A stretch of 64,000 nt of DNA, taken from Intestinimonas sp052065695 (GTDB lineage: Bacteria; Bacillota; Clostridia; Oscillospirales; Oscillospiraceae). The translations under genes and the position numbers were made by a program. The notes beneath the pieces were generated by a model. That model was given only the letters and a program-made list of their open reading frames with translations. It ran no database searches and had not been told where the DNA came from. The DNA lies in contig NZ_JBQHTM010000007.1 of NCBI RefSeq assembly GCF_052065695.1, forward strand, positions 1 through 64,000, in the 5' to 3' direction. The first letter of the stretch is position 1. Every line of letters starts with the position of its first letter. Positions 50,549 through 59,197 of this stretch are shown here, piece by piece.

Positions 50549-51143
50549 AGTTCCACAGGAGGATACGGGCGGTGAGGCCCCAGATGGCGTGGCCCTTGTA
50601 GGTCCAGATGGGCACCTGATGGGTGCCTGTCCGCCAGGGATAGCCCTCGGGGAAGCCAATGAGGTCGTAGGGAAAGTCGTCGTCCACCTTGGGCACCAGG
50701 GGAAAATTGTAGAGGAGGGGCGGCTGATCCCGGAAAAAGTCGGCGGGTACCAGGAAGGTCTCCTTCACCTCGGCGGCGCTGGCCTGCATGTGGACCACCG
50801 CGCCGGTGTCCACCTGGGCCAGCACCGGGTGCATGAGGCCGTGGGAGGGCATGAACACATCGTCCAGCCGGGCGATGGGGCGGATGGACGACGGTGGAAT
50901 GCCCAGCTCCTCACCCGTCTCCCGGAGGGCGCACTGGGTGGGGGTTTCCCCCTCCTCCATGCGCCCACCGGGGAAGCAGACCTCTCCGGGCTGCCGCCGC
51001 AGGGCGTCAGAACGGACCTCAAAGAGCAGGTGGAGCCTGCCGTTCCACTCCACCACAGGCACCAGCACAGCGTAGTGGGTGCGCACCCCCATGATGCCGG
51101 GGACCCGGTCCAGAAAACGTCCTTCCAGCTCAGAAATGGTCAT
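50505..51143 (-). CDS. nudix hydrolase, CoA-pyrophosphatase type
   Basis: 212 residues. The nudix box GGRMEEGETPTQCALRETGEELGI is complete and is preceded by LLFEVRSDALRRQPGEVCFPGG, the LLT...VCFPGG form of the UPF0035 CoA-pyrophosphatase signature. The later YAVLVPVVEW start and AIWGLTARIL ending also fit NudL/CoAse. It would cleave CoA or dephospho-CoA to phosphopantetheine and adenosine phosphates. Confidence 0.85.
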   Translation of the reverse strand: MTISELEGRFLDRVPGIMGVRTHYAVLVPVVEWNGRLHLLFEVRSDALRRQPGEVCFPGGRMEEGETPTQCALRETGEELGIPPSSIRPIARLDDVFMPSHGLMHPVLAQVDTGAVVHMQASAAEVKETFLVPADFFRDQPPLLYNFPLVPKVDDDFPYDLIGFPEGYPWRTGTHQVPIWTYKGHAIWGLTARILLWNFTDRGQNSPAAGSL

Positions 51144-51155
51144 GGCTGCCTCCTT

Positions 51156-51683
51156 TCACGACTCCGGGACGGTAAAGTGGGCCAGAGGGTCGGGGCGGCT
51201 CCACAGCACCACGCGGCCAGCCACCCGGCTCTTTTTTACATCGATGAGCCGCTGGTTGGCGCTGCCCCGGAACAGGGCCTCGTAGGACTTCTCCGAGAGC
51301 AGGAAGGGACCGTCCACCAGCACATCGGTCTGCTCCAGCAGGGCCAGGGCCCCGGGCAGGTCCCCCTCCAGCAGTCTCTCATAAGTATACCCCGTATAGG
51401 TCCACACGTTCAAGCCCCTTTCCCGGGCCAGCCGGGCCAGGGCGGCGCAGTCCTCCGCCTGGAGGAAGGGCTCCCCGCCGGAGAGAGTGAGGCCGTCGGT
51501 GAGGGGATTGCCCGCCATCCGCCGGGCAAGCTCGGCCACGGTCACCTCCCGGCCCCCGGCGGGGTCGTGGGTGTCCGGGTTGTGGCAGCCAGGACAGTGG
51601 TGGGGACAGCCCTGGGTGAAGACGGTGAACCGCAGACCGGGGCCGTCCACGATGGAGTCGGATACCGTATTGGCGATGCGCAT
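51156..51683 (-). CDS. nrdG: anaerobic ribonucleotide-reductase activating protein
   Basis: 175 residues of a radical-SAM activase. The cluster motif CPHHCPGC (C-x3-C-x2-C) follows FTVFTQG, and LTLSGGEPFLQAEDC is the SAM-binding GGE motif. It generates the glycyl radical on NrdD. It is separated from nrdD by an rRNA-methyltransferase gene, which is unusual, but all are on one strand. The 12-bp gap to the nudix gene suggests cotranscription. Confidence 0.94.
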   Translation of the reverse strand: MRIANTVSDSIVDGPGLRFTVFTQGCPHHCPGCHNPDTHDPAGGREVTVAELARRMAGNPLTDGLTLSGGEPFLQAEDCAALARLARERGLNVWTYTGYTYERLLEGDLPGALALLEQTDVLVDGPFLLSEKSYEALFRGSANQRLIDVKKSRVAGRVVLWSRPDPLAHFTVPES

Positions 51684-51735
51684 GACAAAAACCTGCCTTC
51701 TTTGAAAAAACGGGCTGCAAAGCAGCCCGTTTTGT

Positions 51736-52938
51736 TTATTGATCGTCCACCACCTGGAAGATGTAGAACTTCAGGTAGAGGGACTGGTCGGCGCCCCACA
51801 GCACCGGATGGTCGGGGGACTGGGTGCGGTACTCCACCTGCCGCAGACGGCGGCGGGCGTCACGGGCGGCCTCCCCGATGGTTTTCGTAAACAGCTCCGG
51901 GGTCATGAAGTGGGAGCAGGAGCAGGTGGCCAGATAGCCGCCGTTCTTCACCAGTTTGATGCCCCGCAGATTGATCTCCCGGTAGCCGGTCACCGCCTTC
52001 TTCACCGAGGAGCGGGATTTGGTGAAGGCGGGCGGGTCCAGGATCACCAGGTCAAACCGCTCCCCCTGCTTCTCCAGCGCGGGCAGCAGCTCGAACACGT
52101 CGTGGCACTCGAACCGGACCCGGTCGCTCATGCCGTTGAGCCCGGCGTTGCGGGTGGCCTGATCCACCCCCAGCTGGGAGGCGTCCACCCCCAGCACCTC
52201 CCGGGCGCCGCCCTTGGCGGCGTTGAGGGCGAAGGCCCCGGTGTGGGTAAAGCAGTCCAGCACCTTCCCGCCCTTGGCCAGGGGCTGGATGGCCAGACGG
52301 TTGTACTTCTGGTCCAGGAAGAAGCCGGTTTTCTGGCCGTCGGCCACGTCCACTTGGTAGCGGACCCCGTTCTCCACGATCTCCACCATGGGGTCGAAGG
52401 GCTCGGAGAGAAAGCCCTTCACCCGCTCCATGCCTTCCTTCAGACGCACCTTGGCGTCGCTGCGCTCGTAGATGCCCCGGATGGCGATGCCGTCCTCGGC
52501 CAGGACCTTCACCAGGAGGTCCAGAATGGTCTTTTTCAGCCGGTCGATGCCCAGGGCCAGGGACTCCACCACCAGCACATCAGAGAACTTGTCCACCACC
52601 AGGCCGGGGAGGAAGTCAGCCTCCCCAAAGATCACCCGGCAGGAGGAGGTGTCCACCGTATCCTTCCGGTAGGCCCAGGCCGCCCGGACCCGGGACTCCA
52701 GAAAAGCCTCGTCGATAACGGTGCCCGGCTTCCGGGACAGGACCCGCACGGCGATGGTGGAGGCCCGGTTGAGAAAGCCTACACCCAGCGGATAGCCGTT
52801 GTAGTCCTCGATGGCCACCACGTCTCCGTCGGCGGGGTCCCCTAAAATCTCACCGATCTCGTTGTCATAGATCCAGGGACCGCCGGCCTTGAAGGACCGG
52901 CCCTCCCCCCGCCGCAGGCGGATGCTCGCTTCTTTCAT
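51736..52938 (-). CDS. RlmI-like class I rRNA methyltransferase
   Basis: 400 residues from ATG 52938. An N-terminal PUA domain (ASIRLRRGEGRSFKAGGPWIYDNEI) leads to a central EEL-like region and a SAM-binding domain with VLDCFTHTGAFALNAAKGG and the catalytic DLVILDPPAFTKS motif. The RlmI family makes 23S rRNA m5C1962. The position between nrdD and nrdG may mean a shared transcript. ATG 52947 is a possible alternative but abuts the ribosome site. Confidence 0.88.
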   Translation of the reverse strand: MKEASIRLRRGEGRSFKAGGPWIYDNEIGEILGDPADGDVVAIEDYNGYPLGVGFLNRASTIAVRVLSRKPGTVIDEAFLESRVRAAWAYRKDTVDTSSCRVIFGEADFLPGLVVDKFSDVLVVESLALGIDRLKKTILDLLVKVLAEDGIAIRGIYERSDAKVRLKEGMERVKGFLSEPFDPMVEIVENGVRYQVDVADGQKTGFFLDQKYNRLAIQPLAKGGKVLDCFTHTGAFALNAAKGGAREVLGVDASQLGVDQATRNAGLNGMSDRVRFECHDVFELLPALEKQGERFDLVILDPPAFTKSRSSVKKAVTGYREINLRGIKLVKNGGYLATCSCSHFMTPELFTKTIGEAARDARRRLRQVEYRTQSPDHPVLWGADQSLYLKFYIFQVVDDQ

Positions 52939-52951
52939 CTCTTCCATCCCC

Positions 52952-55273
52952 TTACACGCTGTGCTTGACCCGGTCGTGCTCCTCCGCTCGCTTGGCGTTG
53001 TTGAACCGGTCCAGGGTACCCACCAGATAGCCGGTGATGCGGCGGATGCGCTCAAAAGGCACCCCGTCGGCCTCGGTGCGGCCGCAGCCGGGGCACTGGT
53101 CCCCGATGATGCCGGAGAAGCCGCACACCGGGTCCCGGTCCACCGGGTGGTTTACGCTGCCGTAGCCGATGCCGCTCTCCTTCATGCAGCGGATGACCTT
53201 CTCAAAGGCCTCCAGGTTGTCGGTGGGGTCGCCGTCCATCTCGATGTAGCTGATGTGGCCGGCGTTGGTGAGGGCGTGATAGGGGGCCTCAATCTTGATT
53301 TTGTCGTAGGCGGAGATGGGATAATACACCGGCACGTGGAAGGAGTTGGTGTAGTACTCCCGGTCGGTGACTCCCTCAATGACGCCGTACTTCTCCTTGT
53401 CGATGCGGACAAACCGGCCGGAGAGGCCCTCCGCCGGGGTGGCCAGCAGGGAGAAGTTGAGTCCCCGCTTTTCGCTCTCGGCGTCCATCCGGGCACGCAT
53501 ATGCCCCACGATCTCCAGACCCAGCACCCGGGCCTTCTCGCTCTCGCCGTGGTGGGCGCCGATGAGGGCTTTCAGGGTCTCGGCCAGACCGATGAAGCCC
53601 ACGGACAGGGTGCCGTGCTTCAGGACCTCCCGGACCTCGTCGGACCAGTCCAGCTTGTCACTGTCCAGCCATACCCCCTGACCCATGAGGAAGGGGGAGT
53701 TGTAGACATGCTTCCGGCACTGGATCTCAAAGCGCTCCAGCAACTGGTCCACGCACAGGTCCATCATCCGGTCCAGGGACTCGAAGAAGGTGTTCAGGTC
53801 CCCCTTGGCCTTGATGGCCAGCCGGGGCAGGTTGACGGTGGTAAAGGACAGGTTGCCCCGGCCGTTGCAGATCTCCCGCTCGGGGTCATACACGTTGCCG
53901 ATGACCCGGGTGCGGCAGCCCATATAGGCGATCTCGGTCTCGGGGTGGCCGGGCTTGTAATATTGCAGGTTGAAGGGGGCGTCGATAAAGGAGAAGTTGG
54001 GGAAGAGCCGCTTGGCCGAACACCGGATGGCCAGCTGGAAGAGGTCGTAGTTGGGCTCCCCGGGGTTGTAGTTGACCCCCTCCTTCACACGGAAGATCTG
54101 GATGGGGAAAATGGGCGTCTCGCCGCCGCCCAGTCCCGCCTCGGTGGTGAGGAGGATGTTCTTCATCACCAGCCGACCCTCGGGGGAGGTGTCCATGCCG
54201 TAGTTGATGGAGGAGAAGGGGGTTTGGGCGCCGGCACGGGAGTGCATGGTGTTCAGGTTGTGGATGAGGGCCTCCATGGCCTGATAGGTGGCCCGGTCGG
54301 TCTCCTTCTCCGCCCGCTGCTGGGCGAAGGCCTGGGCCCTGGCCACCGTGGCCTCGTCCCCGAACTCCGGCACCAGTGCGGAGCGCTCGGCGGCAAAATA
54401 GGCCTCATTCCCGCTGAGGGTGGGGCACAGGCCGGTATCGGCCTCGATCCGGGCCATGATCCCCTTCAGGGCCTGCTCCGGGTCGGCGTCGTCGGCCAGA
54501 AGAGTGAGGGCCCGAGCCAGGTTCTGGCGGTATACCCGCTTAAACGTCTTGCGCACACCGTCGGCCATGCCGTAGTCGAAGTTCACGATGGACTGGCCCC
54601 CGTGCTGGTCGTTCTGGTTGGACTGGATGGCGATGCAGGCCAGGGCGGCGTAGGAGGAGATGTCGTTGGGCTCCCGCAGGGTGCCGTGACCGGTGGAGAA
54701 GCCCCCCTTGAAGAGCTTCTGGATGTCGATCTGGCAGCAGGTGGTGGTGAGGGTGAGGAAATCCAGGTCGTGGATGTGAATGTCACCCTCCCGGTGGGCC
54801 TTGGCGTGCTCCGGGTTCAGGACAAACATATCATAGAACTGCTTGGCGCCCTCGGAGCCGAACTTGAGCATGCTGCCCATGGCGGTATCGCCGTCGATGT
54901 TGGCGTTCTCACGCTTGATGTCGGAGTCCTTGGCCGCCGAGAAGGTGATGTCCTCATACACCTTCATGAGCCGGGTGTTCATCTCCCGGGCCTTGCTCCG
55001 CTCGTTCCGGTAGAGAATGTAGGCCTTGGCCGTCTGGACATAGCCGTTGTCCATGAGCACCCGCTCCACCAGGTCCTGGATGTGCTCCACGTCGGGCTGG
55101 GGCTCCCCCTCCAGCTCCAGAATGGACACCACCTCGTCGGCCAGGCGGAGGGCCGTCTCCCCGTAGCCCGGCTTATAGGTGGCGTCAAAGGCCTTGGTGA
55201 TGGCGCCGGCGATCTTCCCCTCGTCAAAGGGGGCGATGCGGCCGTCCCGCTTTCGGATGCTGGTCATGGTCAT
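52952..55273 (-). CDS. nrdD: anaerobic ribonucleoside-triphosphate reductase
   Basis: 773 residues. An N-terminal ATP-cone (MTMTSIRKRDGRIAPFDEGK to about residue 90) gives allosteric activity control. The glycyl-radical barrel follows (NFDYGMADGVRKTFKRVY, MGCRTRV, GRGNLSFTTVNLPRLA). The C-terminal end has a metal site (CGFSGIIGDQCPGCG) and the radical loop RITGYLVGTLDRFN. It makes dNTPs without oxygen and needs NrdG. An NrdR-box-like sequence lies upstream. The metal site shows three cysteines rather than the usual four in this stretch. Confidence 0.95.
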   Translation of the reverse strand: MTMTSIRKRDGRIAPFDEGKIAGAITKAFDATYKPGYGETALRLADEVVSILELEGEPQPDVEHIQDLVERVLMDNGYVQTAKAYILYRNERSKAREMNTRLMKVYEDITFSAAKDSDIKRENANIDGDTAMGSMLKFGSEGAKQFYDMFVLNPEHAKAHREGDIHIHDLDFLTLTTTCCQIDIQKLFKGGFSTGHGTLREPNDISSYAALACIAIQSNQNDQHGGQSIVNFDYGMADGVRKTFKRVYRQNLARALTLLADDADPEQALKGIMARIEADTGLCPTLSGNEAYFAAERSALVPEFGDEATVARAQAFAQQRAEKETDRATYQAMEALIHNLNTMHSRAGAQTPFSSINYGMDTSPEGRLVMKNILLTTEAGLGGGETPIFPIQIFRVKEGVNYNPGEPNYDLFQLAIRCSAKRLFPNFSFIDAPFNLQYYKPGHPETEIAYMGCRTRVIGNVYDPEREICNGRGNLSFTTVNLPRLAIKAKGDLNTFFESLDRMMDLCVDQLLERFEIQCRKHVYNSPFLMGQGVWLDSDKLDWSDEVREVLKHGTLSVGFIGLAETLKALIGAHHGESEKARVLGLEIVGHMRARMDAESEKRGLNFSLLATPAEGLSGRFVRIDKEKYGVIEGVTDREYYTNSFHVPVYYPISAYDKIKIEAPYHALTNAGHISYIEMDGDPTDNLEAFEKVIRCMKESGIGYGSVNHPVDRDPVCGFSGIIGDQCPGCGRTEADGVPFERIRRITGYLVGTLDRFNNAKRAEEHDRVKHSV

Positions 55274-55356
55274 TTCTTTGCGCTCCTCCTTCGTGCTTCC
55301 ATGGAAAGAGCCCTCCGGAGAGGGCCCGTTTATTTGGTATTATGTAAATGCAACTA

Positions 55357-55372
55357 CATACTATATATTGTG
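55357..55372 (-). promoter_or_regulatory. NrdR-box-like operator upstream of nrdD
   Basis: On the minus strand CCACAATATATAGTAT, close to the NrdR consensus acaCWATATATWGTgt. It is 84 bp upstream of the nrdD start. NrdR boxes usually come in pairs about 31 bp apart; a second good copy is not seen. The rest of the 55274-55640 interval holds no recognised gene. Confidence 0.6.
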
Positions 55373-55640
55373 GTTTTCTTTTGCGGCGGTGAATCTATGA
55401 TACTCTATCTGCCTGCCACCGTCAAGGAGAACCCATGCCGAATTTCCCCCTGTATTTTTAGGTAACTTGCCAGTAGACGCCGGAACGGCCAAAGAGCTCC
55501 CGCCGGATATGCCTGGATTTGCAACTGCTCCGTCAGAGCGCTCTACCGTCCTCTGCTCCGGTAAGGAAAGGTCTTGGTGGGGTAATGCCTGCCTGTCAAG
55601 GGATTTTTTGAAAAATACGGGGATCGTCGAAAACTTTTGC

Positions 55641-55669
55641 TTGCCTGTCCACGTCAAAATCAGTATACT
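55641..55669 (+). promoter_or_regulatory. sigma-A promoter of the LCP gene
   Basis: TTGCCT, 17-bp spacer, TATACT, about 37 bp before the start codon. Confidence 0.72.
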
Positions 55670-55705
55670 GATAGTCGTTGACATAATCGAGAGGTTGGAT
55701 GTGCG

Positions 55706-56755
55706 TTGGCAAAGCGGCTGATCAAAAAGAAAAAGAAACGGCGAGGCTCTCCCCTGGGGCGGATGTTTCGCACCCTCTACCGGACGGTAGTGGTCCTCTC
55801 CGCTCTCATCGTGGTATTCTTCTGTGCCTACAAGGCTCTGGTGAAGCCCCCCGAACAGGCGGCGCCCCCCACCGCAGCAGTGCCCCAGCCCACCGCCGTG
55901 ACCGATGACCCGGATACCGAGGAGGACGAGAGCGCCCTCCCCACTCCTACGCCGTTGGTACGCAAAGAGGGCTTTTACACCTTCCTGCTGGCGGCCACCG
56001 ACGAGGGTGGCGGCAACACCGACACCATCATGGTGGTGGCCTATGACACGTCCAACCAGAAGATGGGGGTGGTCTCCATCCCCCGGGACACACTGGTGGA
56101 CCGGAAGATCCCCAAGATCAACAGCGTCTACGCCTCTGACGGCATTGACGGGCTCAAGGACGTGGTCTCCGACCTCATCGGCATCCCCATCGACCACTAT
56201 GTGACGGTGAACCTCAACGGCTTCCAACGGCTGGTCAACGCCGTGGGCGGCGTGGACTTCTATGTCCCCTGCGACATGAACTACGACGACCCCACCGCCA
56301 ATCCCCCCCTCTCCATCCACTACAAGGAGGGCATGACCCACCTGGACGGCCAGGAGGCCATGGAGGTGGTCCGGTTCCGCCACAACAACGACGGCAGCGG
56401 CTACACCGATGTGGGCCGCTCCCAGACTCAACAGAAGCTCCTCATCGCCGTGGGCAAAAAGGTGCTGGCAAATCCGGGCAAGATTGCCGACTACGTGGAC
56501 ATTTTCCTCAAAAACGTCAAGACCGATCTCTCCGCCACCGACATCATCTGGCTGGCCACCCAGGCCGCCGGCCTGGACCTGGACAACGGCGTCTCCACCG
56601 CCACCTTACCAGGCAACGGTACCGTCCGCTACCGGGGTACCTCCTGGTGCTATCAGCTGGAGCGGGAGGAGTGTCTGGAGATCTTCAATACCATGCTCAA
56701 TCCCTACACCACCGAGATCACCATGGACATGACCAACATGCTCCAGGCATCGTAA
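55706..56755 (+). CDS. LytR-CpsA-Psr family wall-polymer ligase
   Basis: 349 residues from TTG 55706. A basic start (MAKRLIKKKKKRRG), one membrane helix (about 27-45) and a Pro/Thr linker lead to the LCP catalytic domain. Catalytic-site features are present: NTDTIMVVAYD, VSIPRDTLV (the conserved arginine and aspartate) and VVRFRHNNDGSGYTDVGRSQTQQKLL (the second arginine group). LCP proteins transfer undecaprenyl-linked teichoic-acid-type polymers to peptidoglycan, which is also the anchor for SLH proteins. GAGAGG provides a ribosome site upstream of the TTG. Confidence 0.92.
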   Translation: MAKRLIKKKKKRRGSPLGRMFRTLYRTVVVLSALIVVFFCAYKALVKPPEQAAPPTAAVPQPTAVTDDPDTEEDESALPTPTPLVRKEGFYTFLLAATDEGGGNTDTIMVVAYDTSNQKMGVVSIPRDTLVDRKIPKINSVYASDGIDGLKDVVSDLIGIPIDHYVTVNLNGFQRLVNAVGGVDFYVPCDMNYDDPTANPPLSIHYKEGMTHLDGQEAMEVVRFRHNNDGSGYTDVGRSQTQQKLLIAVGKKVLANPGKIADYVDIFLKNVKTDLSATDIIWLATQAAGLDLDNGVSTATLPGNGTVRYRGTSWCYQLEREECLEIFNTMLNPYTTEITMDMTNMLQAS

Positions 56756-56762
56756 GCAGAAC

Positions 56763-56796
56763 AAAGGCGCTCCGGACGGCAGTCCGGAGCGCCTTT
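56763..56796. terminator. terminator between the LCP gene and cysK
   Basis: AAAGGCGCTCCGGAC / GTCCGGAGCGCCTTT, a perfect 15-bp stem with a GGCA loop; usable from both sides. Confidence 0.9.
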
Positions 56797-56824
56797 CAGC
56801 GTGTCAAAAACCTTAGTTTTAATC

Positions 56825-57745
56825 TTACCCCTTCTGGAAGAGGGCGGTAGAGAGATAACGCTCACCGGTGTCGGGCAGGACGGTGACGATGGTCTTGCCG
56901 GCAAATTCCGGCTGGGCGGCCAGGGACTTGGCGGCCCAGGCTGCGGCGCCGGAGGAGATACCCACCAGCAGTCCCTCAGCCTCTGCCAGGGCCCGGCCGG
57001 CGGCCATGGCCTCGTCTCCGGGAACGGTCACCACCCGGTCCACCACCGAGCGGTCCAGGGTGCCGGGCACAAAGCCGGCGCCGATGCCCTGGATCTTGTG
57101 GGGGCCCGGCTTGCCGCCGGAGAGGACGGGGGATTCGGCAGGCTCTACCGCCACCACCTGAATGGCGGGGTTCTGCTCCTTCAGGTACCGGCCGGCACCG
57201 GTGATGGTGCCGCCGGAACCCACCCCGGCCACCAGCACGTCCACCTTGCCTTCCGTGTCCCGCCAGATCTCAGGGCCGGTGGCTTCATAGTGGGCCTTGG
57301 CGTTGGCCGGGTTGTTGAACTGGTCGGGCATCCAGGCCCCGGGCAGGGTCTCCAGCAGCTCATTGGCCTTGGCAATGGCGCCCCCCATGCCCTTGGCCCC
57401 CTCGGTGAGGACCAGTTCGGCCCCCAGGGCGGCCAGAAGGCTCCGCCGCTCCTGGCTCATGGTCTCCGGCATGGTGAGGACCACCCGGTAGCCCAGGATG
57501 CGGCCGATGTAGCTCAGGCCCACACCCGTGTTGCCGCTGGTGGGCTCCACGATGGTAGCGCCGGGCTTGAGTACCCCACGCTCCTCCGCGTCCCGGATCA
57601 TGTAGAGGGCGGCCCGGTCCTTGGCCGAGGACAAGGGGTTGAAGGACTCCAGCTTGGCCAGCACCTTGGCGCCGGGGGCGTACCGCTCCAGGGCCAGGAG
57701 CGGGGTGTTTCCAATGAGGTCCAGAATGGAATGGGCAATACGCAT
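56825..57745 (-). CDS. cysK: cysteine synthase A (O-acetylserine sulfhydrylase)
   Basis: 306 residues of a PLP-dependent beta-family enzyme. The PLP lysine lies in NPLSSAKDRAALYMI; the substrate loop EPTSGNTGVGLSYIG, the phosphate-binding VAGVGSGGTITGAGRYLK and the C-terminal GISSGAAAWAA are all present. It converts O-acetylserine and sulfide to cysteine. It stands beside metQ and the Rrf2 regulator, which fits a sulfur-amino-acid cluster. Transcribed from its own promoter at 57773-57801. Confidence 0.95.
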   Translation of the reverse strand: MRIAHSILDLIGNTPLLALERYAPGAKVLAKLESFNPLSSAKDRAALYMIRDAEERGVLKPGATIVEPTSGNTGVGLSYIGRILGYRVVLTMPETMSQERRSLLAALGAELVLTEGAKGMGGAIAKANELLETLPGAWMPDQFNNPANAKAHYEATGPEIWRDTEGKVDVLVAGVGSGGTITGAGRYLKEQNPAIQVVAVEPAESPVLSGGKPGPHKIQGIGAGFVPGTLDRSVVDRVVTVPGDEAMAAGRALAEAEGLLVGISSGAAAWAAKSLAAQPEFAGKTIVTVLPDTGERYLSTALFQKG

Positions 57746-57772
57746 GGAATATGCCTCCTAAGTTTTTTTCTC

Positions 57773-57801
57773 AGTCTATCACAAAAATCCGATTAATTCA
57801 A
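57773..57801 (-). promoter_or_regulatory. sigma-A promoter of cysK
   Basis: TTGAAT, 17-bp spacer, TAGACT on the minus strand. An ATTCCTATTGAATTAAT stretch overlaps the -35 box and shares ATTCCTRT with the Rrf2 gene promoter; it could be an operator half-site. Confidence 0.65.
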
Positions 57802-57861
57802 TAGGAATTAAGGAAAAATAAGAAACCCGCTCCGGTGCTCGAAGCGGGTTTCTGAGGTTCT

Positions 57862-58761
57862 TTAGAACACGGCGACCACAGCGCCGTCGTAGGTCTGGTC
57901 GATGAAGTCCTTGACCTCCTGGCTGCACAGGGCCTTGGCCAGAGCCTGAATGGCGGGATCGTCCAGACGGTCCTCCTTCACGGCCAGCACGTTCACGTAG
58001 GCGGTGGCGGCGGTGCCGTCGGCGGCCTCGATGGCCAGAGCGTCAGACACCTTCAGTCCGGCGTCGATGGCGTAGTTGCCGTTGATGACGGCGATATCCA
58101 CGTCCTGGAGGGTGGTGGGCAGCAGCTTGGCCTCCAGCTCCACGATCTCATAGTTGTGGGGGTTCTCGGCGATGTCGTCCTTGGTGGGCTCCAGGCCGCA
58201 GTCCTCGGTGAGGGTGATGAGGCCCTGCTCCTGGAGGAGCAGCAGGGCGCGGCCCTCGTTGGTGGTGTCGTTGGGCACGGCGATCTGGGCGCCGTCCTGG
58301 AGCTCATCCAGGCTGGCGGTCTTGCCGGCGTAGATGCCGAAGGGCTCGTAGTGGACCGCGGCGGCGCTGGCCAGGTGGGTGCCATACTCCACGTTGAAGT
58401 TGTTCATGTAGGTGATGTGCTGGAAGTAGTTGGCGTCCAGGGAGCCGTCCTCCACGGCCTGGTTGGGCAGGATGTAGTCGTCAAACTCCACGATCTCCAG
58501 GGTGATGCCCTGCTCGGCCAGCAGGTCCTTCACCACCTCCAGGATCTCAGCGTGGGGGGCGGGGGAGGCGCCCACCTTCAGGGTGGTGCCGGACAGGTCG
58601 GTGGTGGCAGTCTCAGTGGGGGCAGCGCTCTCGGTGGGCCCAATCCAATCCCCGTTGGCGGTGGAGGTGGGGGTGGGAGTGGCAGTGGTGCCGCCGGAGC
58701 AGCCGGCCAGCAGGCCCACAGTCAGGGCGCCGGACAGGAGCAGAGAGGCAAATTTCTTCAT
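57862..58761 (-). CDS. metQ: methionine ABC transporter substrate-binding lipoprotein
   Basis: 299 residues. A lipoprotein signal with lipobox LLAGC (Cys21) is followed by a Thr/Pro-rich linker and the NlpA/MetQ fold: LKVGASPAPHAEILEVVKDL, QAVEDGSLDANYFQHITYMNNFN, YAGKTASLDELQDGAQIAVPNDTTNEGRAL. Members bind methionine. It lies downstream of metN and metI but is separated by a terminator, a promoter and a T-box, so it can be expressed independently. Confidence 0.93.
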   Translation of the reverse strand: MKKFASLLLSGALTVGLLAGCSGGTTATPTPTSTANGDWIGPTESAAPTETATTDLSGTTLKVGASPAPHAEILEVVKDLLAEQGITLEIVEFDDYILPNQAVEDGSLDANYFQHITYMNNFNVEYGTHLASAAAVHYEPFGIYAGKTASLDELQDGAQIAVPNDTTNEGRALLLLQEQGLITLTEDCGLEPTKDDIAENPHNYEIVELEAKLLPTTLQDVDIAVINGNYAIDAGLKVSDALAIEAADGTAATAYVNVLAVKEDRLDDPAIQALAKALCSQEVKDFIDQTYDGAVVAVF

Positions 58762-58800
58762 GGTTCATTCTCCTTTTTGTTTTTGATCTTTCCCAGTTCG

Positions 58801-59105
58801 GAGCACAAAAAAACGCCCTTGAATCAAATTCAAGGACGAAAGCCAACGCTTCGTGGTACCACCTTGCTTCACCTCTGCCTCACGACAGGGGCCTTATGGA
58901 GTACAAGCATACTCCTGCGCGCTTACGGGCGCACCCGTCACGACCTATGCGTTCCCGCAGTCAGCCGCACCGCTCCAAGGCCATCTTCAACAGGACCTTC
59001 CGTACCCGTTCCCACCATACCGGGCTCTCTGCAACGTATCTTCCCGCCTACTCTCCTCTTCTTCGCGTTTGAGGGGCGTTATTCAGTTCCGCTTGGGTTG
59101 CACCT
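58801..59105 (-). ncRNA. T-box riboswitch leader of metQ
   Basis: On the minus strand the canonical T-box AAGGTGGTACCACG is followed by an intrinsic terminator (CGTCCTTGAAT / ATTCAAGGGCG plus seven Ts). Upstream are GCAGAGAGCC and a GAAGAGGAGAGTAGGC stretch typical of the stem I region. T-boxes sense uncharged tRNA and prevent termination. The specifier codon could not be assigned reliably by eye; methionine is expected from the gene, cysteine is also conceivable. Confidence 0.9.
58807..58838 (-). terminator. regulated terminator of the T-box leader
   Basis: CGTCCTTGAATTTGATTCAA... hairpin followed by TTTTTTT on the minus strand, directly after the T-box bulge sequence. Confidence 0.9.
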
Positions 59106-59134
59106 AGTTTACAACCTGAAGGAGCTCCTGTCAA
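59106..59134 (-). promoter_or_regulatory. sigma-A promoter of the T-box-metQ transcript
   Basis: TTGACA, 17-bp spacer, TAAACT on the minus strand, immediately upstream of the T-box leader. Confidence 0.8.
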
Positions 59135-59150
59135 GCGGGTATTATGCACC

Positions 59151-59189
59151 AAAAAGAGGGCCGGACAAACCGATGTGTTTGTCCGGCCC
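59151..59189 (-). terminator. terminator downstream of metI
   Basis: GGGCCGGACAAAC / GTTTGTCCGGCCC stem followed by TCTTTTT on the minus strand, 9 bp after the metI stop. It isolates metNI from metQ. Confidence 0.92.
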
Positions 59190-59197
59190 ATAGAATT

